Positions 1 through 12,234 of a stretch of DNA of 64,000 nucleotides are shown here, piece after piece. The translations under genes and the position numbers were made by a program. Position 1 is the stretch's first letter, and every line of letters begins with the position of its first letter. Source of the DNA: Taudactylus pleione (Eukaryota > Chordata > Amphibia > Anura > Myobatrachidae); contig JAUIMM010002011.1 in NCBI GenBank assembly GCA_031769625.1, forward strand, positions 186,001-250,000, given 5' to 3'. The notes under the pieces are model-generated. The model was not told where the DNA came from and did not search any database. It was given only the letters and a program-made list of their open reading frames with translations.

Positions 1-650
1 ATGTACAAGACAATGATACAGAAAGCTTTTCTGAGACAAACAGAAAACAGGTGGCCACTCATTGTCATCTCTTGTTAATAACTCAGTTTATACTGTAGGT
101 GGCGGAACTAGCATTTGTGATAGCAATTTATGATCATGTTATTTTAGCTAAATATTAGCTTGTACTCTTGCATTCCTGTTACCTTTGTGGCATTAGCACT
201 TGATAGTGACTAATTATGACCAGCAATGACCATCTTATAGTAATATATAATTAATTCTATAGTTGTGTTTTTCAAGATAAATACATTTAATTAGCATATT
301 TAAATATTATTGATTAATTTCACATATGCATATACAGAATATGTAATTTATGAAGCACAAATTTAAAATGCTTTGAGTTATAGAGATAGTTCACCTTTGT
401 CACCACAAGGACCACTCCTTATCTGTACTCTTTAGAGGACCTCTGCAAACTAGAACTGCATCCAGGAGTGCAGAGAGAGAGGCAGAAGGGTGCACCGTGC
501 AAAAGAGTAAGCATTACACGAAAGTCCAAACTCCTCCCACTTTACAACTCCCGCTACACTACCATTACATTAATCTTTATTTTGTTTCTCTAAACTGGTG
601 CACAAAACAAGTCCTTTTGTGGAAATAACAACTCACTTCAATATTACATT

Positions 651-937
651 GGGGGGAATTCAATTCTCGCGCTCGCAGCTCCCGTCTAACATGACGTGAG
701 TGCCAAGGGCGCATATCACTTATTGCGGATGTTGTGCCCAAAATGCAAGGGATTAGCCACATAAAGCAGCTAATCCCGTCTAAAAGCCAGGTTGAGGCGC
801 CTTACTTTGGTTGGATTTTTGCGCACACCTCAGAAGGCTACGAGCTGAAATCTGCAATAAGTAATGGGCACCTGTGGCACAAACAATTGAATAGCTCCCA
901 ATGAGCTAGGGTGCCCAAAAACAATTGAATTCCCCCC
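651..937. mobile_element. MITE with GGGGGGAATTCAATT ends, probably PIF/Harbinger type
   Basis: The ends form an inverted repeat: GGGGGGAATTCAATT on the left and its reverse complement on the right. The trinucleotide ATT flanks both ends (648-650 and 938-940) as a 3-bp target duplication. The 287-bp interior has no credible gene. A 3-bp duplication and G-rich ends fit non-autonomous PIF/Harbinger elements, although the usual target is TWA. The class is therefore inferred. Confidence 0.6.
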
Positions 938-3221
938 ATTGGTGTCCCTACCCACCCCAGACTTTGCATGGAATGTTCTCACGCCACCCTACTTACACTG
1001 AAGCAGACACAACATGCTTGCTCTGTAAACCTGTAGTAGGCTCTGCCTGAAATCTACGTGTACTAAGCAAATGATGGTGTGCCATCAAAAGTGCTGTACC
1101 TTCTACTATTTTATACTTTGTAAATAAAAAAGGGTATTGTTTGTCAAGTACTAGATTTGATTGTTTATTAGAAATAAGTATAATTATATTAAGCTATTAT
1201 CAATACACATATTTTATATGTAAATTAATAGTTTTTTTAAATAAAAAATATAGCCGTTTTAAAATAATGTATTTTGCTATATCTTCAGTATTTTGCACCA
1301 TATATTTGTCTTACTGTTACTAAACTCTGTAGATATTGTTATTGAAAGGTCAGTGCCTAAGCGACTGATACAAAGTTGGCCACAATTGCGCTCCAAATCG
1401 CAGGTGCAAATTGCGTTTACTAAGAAAGCCATAATTGTGACCATACAGTATACAAATGGTCATTATCTTGAGATGAGTGACAGTCGACAACAGCAGCCTA
1501 TGCACTTGGTTTAAACCACACACTCATCACACACGCTTATGTTTGTCTAGCGCACATATTTTAAACAATTTTGTTATTTGCTATCATGAATCAATTAACG
1601 GGGGCGTACGCAGAGAAATAAAGCTTTATTTAAACAGGAACACAAAGGCATGATTTACGCCCTCCAACAAAGAAATCATTAATCAGCAAACAGCCAATCA
1701 CAGGTGGTTCCCTACTGCTGGCAACCATTATCCTCATTAACCTCTGTTTGCACCTGCCCTTGACCACCCGCTAACAATATGACTCTCTCAGGTGGAAATG
1801 CGCCTTTCCCTGGTCTGCATATATGTGCAATTGCTGTAGTCGCCCAACGTTAGGATGCCCCAATCTCACCTCTCCAGGGGCAGGGATGCTTAAGAGACAA
1901 AATCTGGCGCAGTACTTACTGGGCACCGGCCCCTAAATGCTCAGCATAGAAAGCAGCCATTAAATAAAGTGATCGTTAGAACAAAAGTCTTTTTTTCCCT
2001 AATGAAATCAATGCTAATATATTTAATTATAAACAATATATAAAACATGGTAACATTTCTTCTAGAAAAGTTTATGGCAACTATCCATATTAATATAGGT
2101 CAAACACCACTAAACGAGTTACTCCAGTGTAGCAGCTCCCACACCCAGAGCAGTTTGTTAGAGTAATCTAATCTACTACTAACCACTTGTGAACTTTCAC
2201 CTACTTTCCTTCAGCTGACCTGAGCTTTATATTTTGTCTGGTGCACTGCATCCATTCCATTTCCAGCCCAGCTGTAGTTGTGTAAATGTGGAGCGGAATG
2301 TTTAGCATGCTTGTAAAATATACTGCTGAGCCTCGTAGTTAATGCTTTGTACATATTTATTTACATGGATAAGTTACCTCAGCCGGCTTTCCCCATACCC
2401 AAAGCTCTCTCAGTGACACTGCACATGCTTAGCTGTCATTTTATTATACAGTCACATGATCACATCTTCCATATAATAATCCGTTCTGTTATTGGTGTGA
2501 GTTAGAGTCACATTTGGCATGTTTTTACTGTCTTTGAGATTATTCGTATTATAATATAACTTTCTTTGGCAGAGATTTCTTTGGTTAGTATGACGGTCTT
2601 AAATAATACCAAGGAAAAACAGTCTCTATTTAGAAGTGTGGTTTATTTCCTCCTTTTTATACATTTTAAAACAATTGTGCACAAATATACAGTAATAAAA
2701 AGTCAGCGTTACATTTTGTTTCTGAGGTTATTATGAAATATTAGCTGATGTCCCCACCGCTGCCCGTTTTTTTTTTTTTTATTAACGTTATACATTTAAT
2801 AACATTGTCAGCATATTTTATTGGCTACTTTATTGGTAGGGGCCCCCACAAGTTAGTTGCTCTGGGGCCCCCACACACCTTAATCTGGTCCAGCTCTTCC
2901 ACTCGGCATGGGATTGGTACAAGTGCCGATACTAATGATGACGGTTACAACTGTGGAGGGTAAAACAGTGGGCGGAGCAGCTTCGCACTTGAAGCCACTC
3001 GGATCCTCACATTAGCCCCACGGAAACTCGCATTACTATCACTCAGGCTCCGGCTGCATCACGCAAACTCAGCTACTCTGCGTCCAACATCCGCACCGCG
3101 TGGAGATAGTTCTGAAAAACATCTGAATGCTGAAAAAAATGTTACATATAATTTAGCATACAATATTTTAAGCATAGTGATCCAATAGGCGGAATTCCCA
3201 AAGTACTAAGGCAATGTGGAT

Positions 3222-3252
<31 letters not shown>
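3222..3252. repeat. (TA)n microsatellite
   Basis: An uninterrupted run of alternating T and A lies in the intron, about 80 bp before the splice acceptor of the first exon. Confidence 0.85.
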
Positions 3253-3255
<3 letters not shown>

Positions 3256-3332
3256 CTGTATAGAGTTTTTTTACTTGCATAACTTACATATTATTACAAC
3301 AGTGCCATTACACATCTTTTTGTTTTTTCCAG

Positions 3333-3477
3333 ATCCGTTCTTCAATCAGTGCATTGTTATTTCCCGGAAGGCCATTCAATTTGCTAAGGCATTTCCTCAT
3401 AGCATTCATTCTCCTGGCCCTAAATAATACTCTAGTTATATTTGTGCCTACTATTAAGGATATCTTTGGATTCATAG
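3333..3477 (+). CDS. slc38a4: SLC38 amino acid transporter, antepenultimate exon (TM9 region)
   Basis: A 145-bp exon is bounded by a pyrimidine-rich AG acceptor (AG at 3331-3332) and a GTATGT donor at 3478. It reads from IRSSISALLFPGRPF through RHFLIAFILLALNN to VPTIKDIFGFIG, the membrane segment conserved in SLC38 (SNAT) transporters, which are plasma-membrane symporters moving neutral amino acids with sodium. It holds 48 full codons and one extra base, so it splices in phase 1 to the exon at 12815, completing the GFIGASAATM junction typical of the family. SLC38A4 is preferred over SLC38A1 and SLC38A2 because of the tail in the last exon. The rest of the gene lies upstream of the window. The family call is firm; the paralogue call is moderate. 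Confidence 0.88.
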
Positions 3478-3954
3478 GTATGTTATTGGAATTATATTCT
3501 GTATAATTGTGTGCATTGTTCTGGCTACATTATTTGGGGGACAGTTTATGTAAAGGTAAAAACATATGCCATTGTCATGTTTAATTATTTTATATTCTGT
3601 GAGAATATTTAGTCCACAAGTAGCGGATTCATAATCTATACAGCTAGGGGTTGATTTATAAATCTTGGAAATAAGTGTACAGTTTACCATTCACGTCACC
3701 TTATATTGACGCATACTTTCCTTTTATTGACTATTTACAAAACAAAAAAATCGAAATAATAATAAAAGATGGTTTAAAGTCCATTCTTCCCCAGATGAAG
3801 TCAAACTTGAAGTTAAAATGAATGTCGGAATTAATGATATCATTCTAAAGGAACATTTATAGACATTATTAATCATAAAATATTTTAATAAAATACAATA
3901 AAGCGCATTTATATGCATATGCTTGGTTGGAAATATCTCAAGATACATCCAGTT

Positions 3955-4260
3955 CAGGGTTGGACTGGCCCACAGGGGTACAGGGGTAACCCCAGATGGG
4001 CCCCACTGCCTGAGGGCCCACCCCCTCCTCTAGGGATCAGGTTCCAGACTGTTTATTATATCGCACAGGACTTTGGTGTATTTTCTACAATGTATTGCTG
4101 TTATTAGTCTGGTACATTATTATGCATTCACTAGCAATATTTACCATATCTATATATTTTAAGGGGCCCAGACCCAATTTGCAGGCTGGTCACACCCCTA
4201 AGTATGGGCCCCAATCACTGCATTCCACTGGTGGGCCCTTCACGCCCCAGTCCGATACTG
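3955..4260. mobile_element. hAT-type MITE, 306 bp, with 8-bp target duplication
   Basis: The element begins CAGGGTTGGACTGG and ends CCAGTCCGATACTG, an imperfect terminal inverted repeat. The octamer ATCCAGTT is present at 3947-3954 and again at 4261-4268. An 8-bp duplication is diagnostic of the hAT superfamily. The interior is rich in GGGCCC-like strings and encodes nothing recognisable, so this is a non-autonomous copy. Confidence 0.85.
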
Positions 4261-4844
4261 ATCCAGTTGTACATCATTAACATATACACCAGATTTCCAT
4301 CTGCAGTAACAAGTGTGTTGGTTTATGGCCAGCAATACTGTAACAAAGAGAAAGTGTGGTGGTAGCATAAAGTGCGGTTAGTGCTAAAGTAGCACTACTC
4401 TTTAACTAATGTAATGAAGTGTTACATACACAAAAGAGAATAGTGTCTGAATTAGGGGTGTGCACCGGACACTTTTCGTGTTTTGTGTTTTGGTTTTGGA
4501 TCTGGATCTTTCTTCGTGTTTTGGATCTGGATTGGTTTTGCCAAAACCACCCTTCCGTGTTTTGGGTTCTGGGTTTTGTGTTTTGGATCTGGATTTTTTC
4601 TTAAAAAATAAAAAAAAAACGCTAAAATCACATAAATGGGCCTTTTTTTGTTCCTACGCTATTAATAACCCCAATAACATTAATTTCCACTCATTTCCAC
4701 TCTATTCTGAACACCTCACACCTCACAATATTGTTTTTAGGCCAAAAGGTTGTACCGAGGAAGCTGGATGACTATGCTAAGCGACACAAGGGGGCGGCAC
4801 AAACACGTGGCCCATCTAGGAGTGGCACTGCAGTGGCAGACAGG

Positions 4845-6093
4845 AAGCCAATCAGCGTTATGGTGCCCATTTGCATGTAGCACGAACCCGGGAGATCCGT
4901 GCTACATGCATCTGTGTGATTGGCACAGAGCAATGACAGGTCCGTGAGACCCGTCTGTGCTGCTGTGGTAAAAAAAAAAAAAAAAACCTGTGTAAAAAAA
5001 GAAAAAAATGGCGTGCACCCCCCCAAAAAAGAGCAACCAGCCCCGGGCATTAGTAACCCAGTGCTGGGTGTGCTTAAATACAGGGGACAAATGACGTAGG
5101 GGTCCCCTGTACTTAAGCACAACCAGCACCGGGCTAGTCAGAACCAGCGCTGGTTGCCAAAATACGGGGGACAAACGACGTAGGGGTCCCCTGTATTCTG
5201 CGCAACCAGCTCTGGGCTCTGATCCGGTCCTGGTTCTGGAAATATAGGGGACAAAAAATGAGTAGGGTTCCCCTGTATGTTCCAGAACCAGCACTGGACT
5301 TTTTCTAGCGGGGGGCTGATGCCACAGCCAGGGGAGCCCTTTCACCGGGCCCCCCAGCCGCAGCATCAACCCTGACCGCTAGTCAGCCCAGGCCGGGGAT
5401 CCCTGGAGAGCTGGGGACCCCCCCAATAAAGGGGTCACCCTCTCCAGGGCACCCCAGGCCCAGGCTGATAGCCCGGGGCTATCCCCGCCACCCCTGGTGG
5501 CGGTGGGTGGCGGGTTGATTGTGTGGTGTGGTGTAAATAAAGAATATCAAACATTGTCTTTACAAGTAGAACTGCAAGTCCCAGCTAGCCTGCCCCGCAT
5601 GCTGGTACTTGGAGAACCACAAGTACCAGCATGCAGGGCATTAAGGGCCCACTAGTACCTGTAGTTCACCTGTAAAAAAAATGTTCAAAAAAACACAGGA
5701 CACACACACCGTGACAGTATAAGTTTATTAAACATACATACACACACACACATGTACACATACTCACCTATGTAACCTGTAGCATCGGTCCACTTGTCCG
5801 GTAAAGTATCCCTAGGGGACCTGTGAAAAAAAACATACTCACCATCTCCTATGCGAGGTTCTGTCCTCTTCGTTCCAAAGTAGGCATCCCCGGACTTGGC
5901 AAAAAAAAAAAACGAAAACGCGATCCACGAACTTAGTACCGTTCTATAGAACGGTACTTCCCGAATGAGAGCTTAGCGGCGGGGTATCACCATGGAAACC
6001 CCGCTGCTAAGCGTTCATTGGCTGAGAGAGGTCATCTCCCGTCTCTCAGCCAATGAACGGCTCCCTCCATTGTAGTCAATGGTGGGAACCGCA
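4845..6093 (+). repeat. Left arm of giant inverted repeat
   Basis: This arm pairs with 6112-7495. It runs from the segment with GCATGTAGCACG, through two parallel GGGGACAAA blocks and a CA-repeat, to the inner segment with CTCCCTCCATTGTAGTC. The arms differ in length mainly because the right arm carries an extra duplicated block near 7290-7420. Confidence 0.8.
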
Positions 6094-6111
6094 GGGTAAA
6101 CTTTAATAACC

Positions 6112-6453
6112 TTGCGGCTCCCAGCATTGACTACAATGGAGGGAGCCGTTCATTGGCTGAGAGAGACGGGAGATGGCCTCTCTCAGCCAATGAACGCTTA
6201 GCAGCGGGGTTTCCATGGTGATACCCCGCCGCTAAGCTCTCATTCGGGAAGTACCGTTCTATAGAACGGTACTAAGTTCGTGGATCGCGTTTTCGTTTGT
6301 TTTTTTTTGCCAAGTCCGGGGATGCCTACTTTGGAACGAAGAGGACAGAACCTCGCATAGGAGATGGTGAATATGTTTTTTTTCACAGGTCCCCTATGGA
6401 TACTTTACCGGACAAGTGGACCGATGCTACAGGGTTACATAGGTGAGTATGTG

Positions 6454-6494
<41 letters not shown>

Positions 6495-7495
6495 TTAATA
6501 AACTTATACTGTCACGGTGTGTGTGTCCTGTGTTTTTTTTAAACATTTTTTTACAGGTGAACTACAGGTACTAGTGGGCCCTTAATGCCCTGCATGCTGG
6601 TACTTGTGGTTCTCCAAGTACCAGCATGCGGGGCAGGCTTGCTGGGACTTGCAGTTCTACTTGTAAAGACAATGTTTGATATTCTTTATTTACACCACAC
6701 CACACAATCAACCCGCCACCCACCGCCACCAGGGGTGGCGGGGATAGCCCCGGGCTATCAGCCTGGGCCTGGGGTGCCCTGGAGAGGGTGACCCCTTTAT
6801 TGGGGGGGTCCCCAGCTCTCCAGGGATCCCCGGCCTGGGCTGACTAGCGGTCAGGGCTGATGCTGCGGCTGGGGGGCCCGGTGAAAGGGCTCCCCTGGCT
6901 GTGGCATCAGCCCCCCGCTAGAAAAAGTCCAGTGCTGGTTCTGGAACATACAGGGGAACCCTACTCATTTTTTTCCCCTGTATTTCCAGAACCAGGACCG
7001 GATCAGAGCCCAGAGCTGGTTGCGCAGAATACGGGGGACCCCTACGTCGTTTGTCCCCCGTATTTTGGCAACCAGCTCTGGTTCTGACTAGCCCAGTGCT
7101 GGTTGTGTTTAAGTACAGGGGACCCCTATGTCGTTTGTCCCCTGTACTTAAGCACACCCAGCACTGGGTCACTAATGCCCGGGGCTGGTTGCTCTTTTTT
7201 TGGGGGGGGGGCACGCCATTTTTTTCTCTTTTTACACAGGTTTTTTTTTTTTTATTTACCACAGCAGCACAGACGGGTCTCACGGACCCGTTAGTGCTCT
7301 GTGTCAATGACACAGATGCAAGTAGCACGGATCTCCTGGTCCGTGCGTGCATCTGTGTCATTGAAATACACAGCAGCACAGACGGGTCTCACTGACCCAT
7401 CTGTGCTCTGTGTCACTGTCAATCACACAGATGCATGTAGCACGGATCTCACGAGTCCGTGCTACATGCAAATGAGCACCATAATGCTGATTGGC
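6112..7495 (-). repeat. Right arm of giant inverted repeat
   Basis: This is the reverse complement of the left arm, with substitutions and an extra copy of a segment containing CAGCACAGACGGGTCTCAC near 7265 and 7376. Its (GT)n tract at about 6458-6490 mirrors the (CA)n tract near 5700-5760. Confidence 0.8.
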
Positions 7496-8064
7496 TGAGA
7501 GCCGTGACAGACGGCTCTGTCAGCCAATCAGCACTTTGCCCATTAAAGGCAAAGGCATTTTTTTTTAAATGGCCACTCGAGGCAAAACCTCGAGATCCGA
7601 CAGCAGATCTCGAGGTTTTGCCTCGGGAGAGGGATCCGCTGCAGACAGGGAGATCCGAGCTTGGGCTCGGATCGCCCCGGATCCCCGAAGTTCGGGTGGG
7701 TTCGGTTCTCAGGGAACCGAACCCGCTCATCCCTAGTCTGAATAGTGTTAATAAAGAAATGTGAAAATTATGTTTACCATATAAAGTTGAATTAAATACC
7801 AAAACAACAAAAAGTAATCTTTCCATCTTCAATGCACATGGAAATAACAATTAATAGGAATCACACAAATTAATTAAGTAATGTAAGAGGTAAGGGTCAA
7901 GACACAATCATCCAATCAGACATGGCTAGCTATTGTTGCCTATTACCATTATAATGCATATTGTTGTGCCAGGTGTTCAGCACCTGCATCAGATACACCT
8001 CCTGACAGGTATATATACCGTATGTAAGCAGGCCTGCCTTAGTAGTATTTACATCTACATACAT

Positions 8065-8354
8065 TAGAGATGTGCTGGTCCGGTTCTCAGAGAACCGACA
8101 AACAACGAATTTAGGGGTTCCGAGTCGAACCAAGTCTGAGTTCGGAATCACTTTGGGTACCAAGTTGAACCGAGTCCCAGTTCGGGTCTTTCCGCGGGTT
8201 TTGGATTGCGTTTTAACAGGTCAAAATGACATAATTTTAGCTGGTTTTTAATTTTTTTCAAAATACAGATCCAAAACCAAAACAGATGTAAAACCAAAAC
8301 ACGAAGATAAATCCAGATCCAAAACCAAAACACTGGTGTCAGCACACTTCTCTA
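8065..8354. mobile_element. 290-bp hAT miniature related to the foldback element
   Basis: It begins TAGAGATGTGC and ends GCACACTTCTCTA, an imperfect terminal inverted repeat. The left end has the GGTTCTC/GAGAACC small palindrome seen near the right end of the 4453-7735 element. The right end has the AAAACACGAAGAT and CCAGATCCAAAACC words of the opposite end. It therefore looks like an internal-deletion derivative. A near-perfect 8-bp duplication (ATCTACAT at 8053-8060, ATCTAAAT at 8355-8362) is visible if an extra ACAT at 8061-8064 is a later slip. Confidence 0.65.
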
Positions 8355-8469
8355 ATCTAAATGTACTTACTGCACTTCTACTACTGTATCGTCCATATGT
8401 GCCCGCGAATCGCTGGTCATTGGGCACAAAAAATTAACGTTCTGAACGATAACAATATGGTCGATATCG

Positions 8470-8795
8470 TTATAGTTCATATAGGGGAGCTGTGTTGTCC
8501 AGGGAGGGTGCTCTGTCAGTCAGGGGTGCTCTTCCCTAGTGTAAAAAAATAAAAGTCGTTTTTTGTTTGTGTGTGTTAGCATCTTAGCTGCGCTATTATT
8601 TATTGTTTAGTGACACTGCCGGCCAGACCGCAGTTTATCGTCCACGTATTTGTTACTCTGCTCTGCAGGTGGTCTGTCCACACTCGGCAGGGGTGCTTTG
8701 TTGTTCATAAAAAAGGGGTGCTGTCTGTTGTTCATCAAGGGGCTGCTGCCTCGTTCAGGGGTGCTCTTCCCCAGTGTAAAAAAAATAAAAGTGCT

Positions 8796-8836
<41 letters not shown>

Positions 8837-9055
8837 TAGCAACTTAGCTGCGCTATTAATTATTGTTTAGTCGCATTGACGGCCAGACCGCAGTTTATCG
8901 TCCACATATTTGTGACTCTGCTCTGCAGGTGGTCTGTCTGCTCTCGGCAGGGGTGCTTTGTTGTTCATAAAAAAGGGTTGCTGTCTGTGTTGTTCATCAT
9001 GGGGCTGCTGCCTCATTCAGGGGTGCTCTTCCCCAGTGTAAAAAAATAAAAGTGC

Positions 9056-9107
<52 letters not shown>

Positions 9108-9440
9108 TAGCAATTTAGCTGCGCTATTAATTATTGTTTAGTGACATTGACGGCCAGACCGCAGTTTATCGTCCATGTATTTGTGACTCTGCAGGTGGTC
9201 TGTCCGCACTCGGCAGGGGTGCTTTGTTGTCCATAAAGACGGGGTGCTGTCTGTGTTGTTCATCAAGGGGCTGCTGCCTCGTTCAGGGGTGCTCTTCCCC
9301 AGTGTAAACAAAATAAAATTGCAATAAAATTTATATTATCAATTCACAAAAAAAAAGATTTTTTTTTGTGTGTGTGTTAGTAACTTAGCTGCGCTGTTAT
9401 TGTTCGGTGACACTGCCGGCCAGACCGCAGTTTATCATCC
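8470..9440 (+). repeat. Tandem repeat of about 260-270 bp with (GT)n tracts
   Basis: Landmarks such as GGCCAGACCGCAGTTTATC recur near 8621, 8881, 9151 and 9418. TTCAGGGGTGCTCTTCCCC recurs at similar spacing. (GT)n runs separate the units. There are three full units and partial ends. It lies beside the dead hAT transposase and may be part of the non-coding region of that element. No gene is supported. Confidence 0.75.
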
Positions 9441-9449
9441 ATGTATTGT

Positions 9450-9895
9450 GACACTATAAGTTGTAGCACAGTGTGTCATTCTTATTCATAAAAAATCTTG
9501 TGACACTGTAACTGGTAGCGCAGTGTTTTACTCATAAAAAATCTTGTGACACTAAGTGGTAGCGTAGTGTAATATTCACCTTTTCACTTATTTCCTCAAT
9601 GGTGAATAAATTATTAGTCTACACACCGACTACAAGACCACAACAAAGGGCTAAATAATGCGTTATATATAAAACTTAATGACATCACTGTAAGTGGCAG
9701 CACAGTGTGTTATTCTTTTCTTATTCATAAAAAATCTTGTGACACTGTAAGTGGTAATGCAGTGTGATTTTTTCAATTCATAAAAAAATCTTGTGACACT
9801 GTAAGTGGAAGCGCAGTGTGTTATTCATTTCTTATTCCTAAAAAATCTTGTGACACTGTAGTTCATTGATACCACAGTGTAATATTTAAATTGGT
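9450..9895 (+). repeat. Short tandem repeat with CTTGTGACACTGTAAGTGG units
   Basis: The words TCTTGTGACACTGTAAGTGG and GCAGTGTGTTATTC recur five or six times at irregular spacing of roughly 60-90 bp, often separated by ATTCATAAAAAATC. The array directly follows the longer tandem array and is degenerate. Confidence 0.65.
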
Positions 9896-10556
9896 ACAAA
9901 TTGACATGTGTGCTGTACCCCACTTCATTTGTGTTTGTTGATATGGAGAACGATCAGTTGAGAGGAGAGCAGGAACCACATACTAGTGCTGGAGCTGCTA
10001 CCAGTGCCACCAGTCATGATGATACAAGTCCATCTACATCATCTTTTAAAGACGATGCCCAAGGGCATACAGGGCTTAAGTCAGGGCATCTAAAATCAAG
10101 GACCAATCTTTTACACTGGTAAAGAAAAAAACATCAAAGGGTAAGTTAGCTGCAGAAAGATATAAAATTGGCAATATGCCTTTCACCACACGAAGTGGCA
10201 AGATCCAAGCTAGATATAAGCACCTGCTATCTTCACCACAACACCTTCATCAACAATATCAATCATGAAACGATTGGTTTGTTTGGGCCCCCACAAAACA
10301 AGCTACCAATTGACAGCTGACATTGCTGGCAATGATCTCTACATGCAAAACTGGCTTTACAGAGGCAAGATGTTGTCGCATCATCATCCACTTCCTCACC
10401 CTCATCAGTGTGTACATCATCTTCACACAATATTAATTTGTCCCTGCTGGAATCCACCATTACAGGTGCCTCTGTAATTTTTGGATGTAATTGGCATAGA
10501 ATTTGTAGTTCATTTTGATGGACATCATCTTTTCCAGTCTTTGAGAAAGTAGCCTC

Positions 10557-11460
10557 CTACTTCGATCGCTGACAAGGTGAGCACACACTGGAGGGTGGGC
10601 AGCTCAAGTAAAGCAAAGCTAGTTTGTGCAAGGGCCTCCAAATTGCCTTTTTTTTCCTGCCAGTAGTCAGACTGTCTGACATGCCTATTTGAAATTGGAT
10701 GCTATCATTAAGAAATGTAAAATAGTCCTCAACGATTCTTTGAATGGTGACCGTATCAGATGGAGTCATGGTAGAAGTCTCATTAATTGTAGACAAATCC
10801 TTTAGATACGACCAGATGTAAAAACTTGGTTGTGTTGACTCATCTGCATCACCAGTGGGTCTTTTGGCAGAGTTTAGTTTTTCTCGGCAGTTGCACTTGC
10901 TGGAGAAACTGAAGGAAAAGCCATCACTGCATCACGTGCCTCTTGAGCTGACAATTTGCTTACCAACAGCTCTTTACAATTCTTCAGATCTGTGTCCTTT
11001 GGGAAGAAAGAAACAACATATGACTTAAACCTTGAATCTTAAATCTTGCATTTGCTCTGTTCAGCTTGTCCACATATCTGTGGTTAAGTGGACAGTGGGT
11101 GCAATGGCATTTTGGAGGACACTAATTAGTTTTTTTTAATGTCCCTGTACAGGTTGGGAATTGCTTTTCTAATGAAGTGGAATCTTGATGAGATTTGGTA
11201 GCAGGGACACAGGACCTCATTATTGGCAGATATTGGACGCACATCTAATAACAACATAGATGTTATGGCATCAGTGATCCACTATGCAACTGGGTGACTG
11301 CTGTCATACTTGCTCCCCCTTGCAAAGGATGGTTTAACAGTCAAATGTTTTTTATAGTACTACCAGTAGTCTTCCTGGTCCCCTTCTGGGATGAAAATCC
11401 ACTCCCAGCAGCAGCAGGCATAGCGCTCATGGATTTTTCTGGGGGCAAGGACTGATGTGA
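10557..11460 (-). pseudogene. hAT-superfamily transposase relic
   Basis: Reading leftwards on the minus strand, broken frames give features of Ac-like hAT transposases in the right order. First come a segment with DVRPISANNEV and FIRKAIPNLYRDIK (about 11150-11270), then TTDMWTS (about 11064-11087), then KELLVSKLSAQEARDAV (about 10950). Last is the C-terminal dimerisation signature LLYLSCPPSSVCS (10578-10616), where the family normally continues into SERxFS. Stops and frameshifts break every part, and the stretch between RDIK and TTDMWTS seems shortened, so it cannot make an active enzyme. It probably belongs to the same family as the element end at 12368. Confidence 0.7.
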
Positions 11461-11499
11461 ATGATTTAAATATTTTTGTAAATACCTCCCCTCCTCCCC

Positions 11500-11990
11500 C
11501 ATAAATTTGCTTCAGAATCAAGAAATTAAATTAAATTTACTACTAATCAAATCCTCCTTTCCCTGCCTTCAACTACATATATACTCCAACTCCCTCAGGC
11601 CTCTTGAATAATTAAAACATTTGTTTCCTGAGGTGCCATGTAGGAAGTTGAACTGTCACTGCTGCTGCAATCTTTGACATGCGGTTGCTGAATGCCAAAA
11701 CTGTCCAGAAATGTTTATGGCCACAGACAGCATCTCCTGCATGTCCCTTTAATTTTAAATAATATTCTGAACCACCAAGTTGATTTTGTGGGCAAAACAT
11801 GTGACATATTGCTCACCCATGTTCTCCCCTCTTGCCTCATAAATTTGCTTCCGAATCAAAAATTAAATAAAATCTACTACCAATCAACCCTTCCTGTCCC
11901 TGCCTTCAACTACATACATACTCCAACTCCCTCAGGCCTCTTGATTAATGAAAACATATGTTTCCTAATGTGCCATGTTGCAAGTTGAAC
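11500..11990. repeat. Two diverged copies of a ~150-bp segment
   Basis: A block containing ATAAATTTGCTTC, TTCAACTACATA, ACTCCAACTCCCTCAGGCC and TTTCCT near GTGCCATGT occurs at about 11500-11660 and again at about 11835-11990. The two copies are diverged and lie upstream (minus strand) of the hAT transposase relic. Confidence 0.7.
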
Positions 11991-12234
11991 TGCCACATGT
12001 TTGTGCTGCCCACTGCTGCCGCTTAGCTTAGTTAGCCAACTAGCTTGGTGCAAATTTTGGGCCTAAACTTGATGAAAACAATATTGTGAGCTGCGAGGTG
12101 GTCAAAATTGACTGGAAACAACTGGAAATTAATGTTATTGGGGTTAATAATACTGTAGGAACAAAAAAATACAAAAAAATATAAAAATTATGTGATTTTA
12201 GCAGTTTTTATCAATTTAAAAAAAAAAAAAAATA

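Larger units (their letters stand above)
1..3332 (+). other. Intron upstream of the first recognised SLC38 exon
   Basis: This stretch ends in a polypyrimidine tract and AG at 3331-3332 directly before the first recognised transporter exon, so it is read as intron. I found no further transporter exon in it. It contains one miniature transposon (651-937) and a (TA)n run near 3222-3252. The rest is AT-rich sequence in which I recognise nothing. Confidence 0.55.
4453..7735. mobile_element. 3.28-kb hAT-family foldback element
   Basis: The element is flanked by the exact 8-bp duplication GTCTGAAT (4445-4452 and 7736-7743). Its ends TAGGGGTGTGC and GCTCATCCCTA form a short inverted repeat. Most of the interior is a giant inverted repeat: about 4845-6093 is the approximate reverse complement of about 6112-7495, around a short AT-rich loop. 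The arms contain smaller hairpins and mirrored (CA)n and (GT)n tracts. The arms encode no transposase, so mobility would need help in trans. Open frames across the arms are mirror images of each other and are not genes. The left 400 bp resembles the end at 12368, placing both in one family. Confidence 0.85.

Noticed and set aside
4772..5369. Open frames of 100-155 codons, mirrored at 6860-7395
   Set aside because: The same frames appear inverted in the other arm of the foldback element and show no protein family features.
9944..10122. Plus-strand open frame starting MENDQLRGEQEPHTSAG
   Set aside because: It is short, serine/threonine-rich and without a recognisable domain. It lies opposite in strand to the hAT transposase relic. 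It may be a fragment of a hAT or other element, but I cannot support a call.
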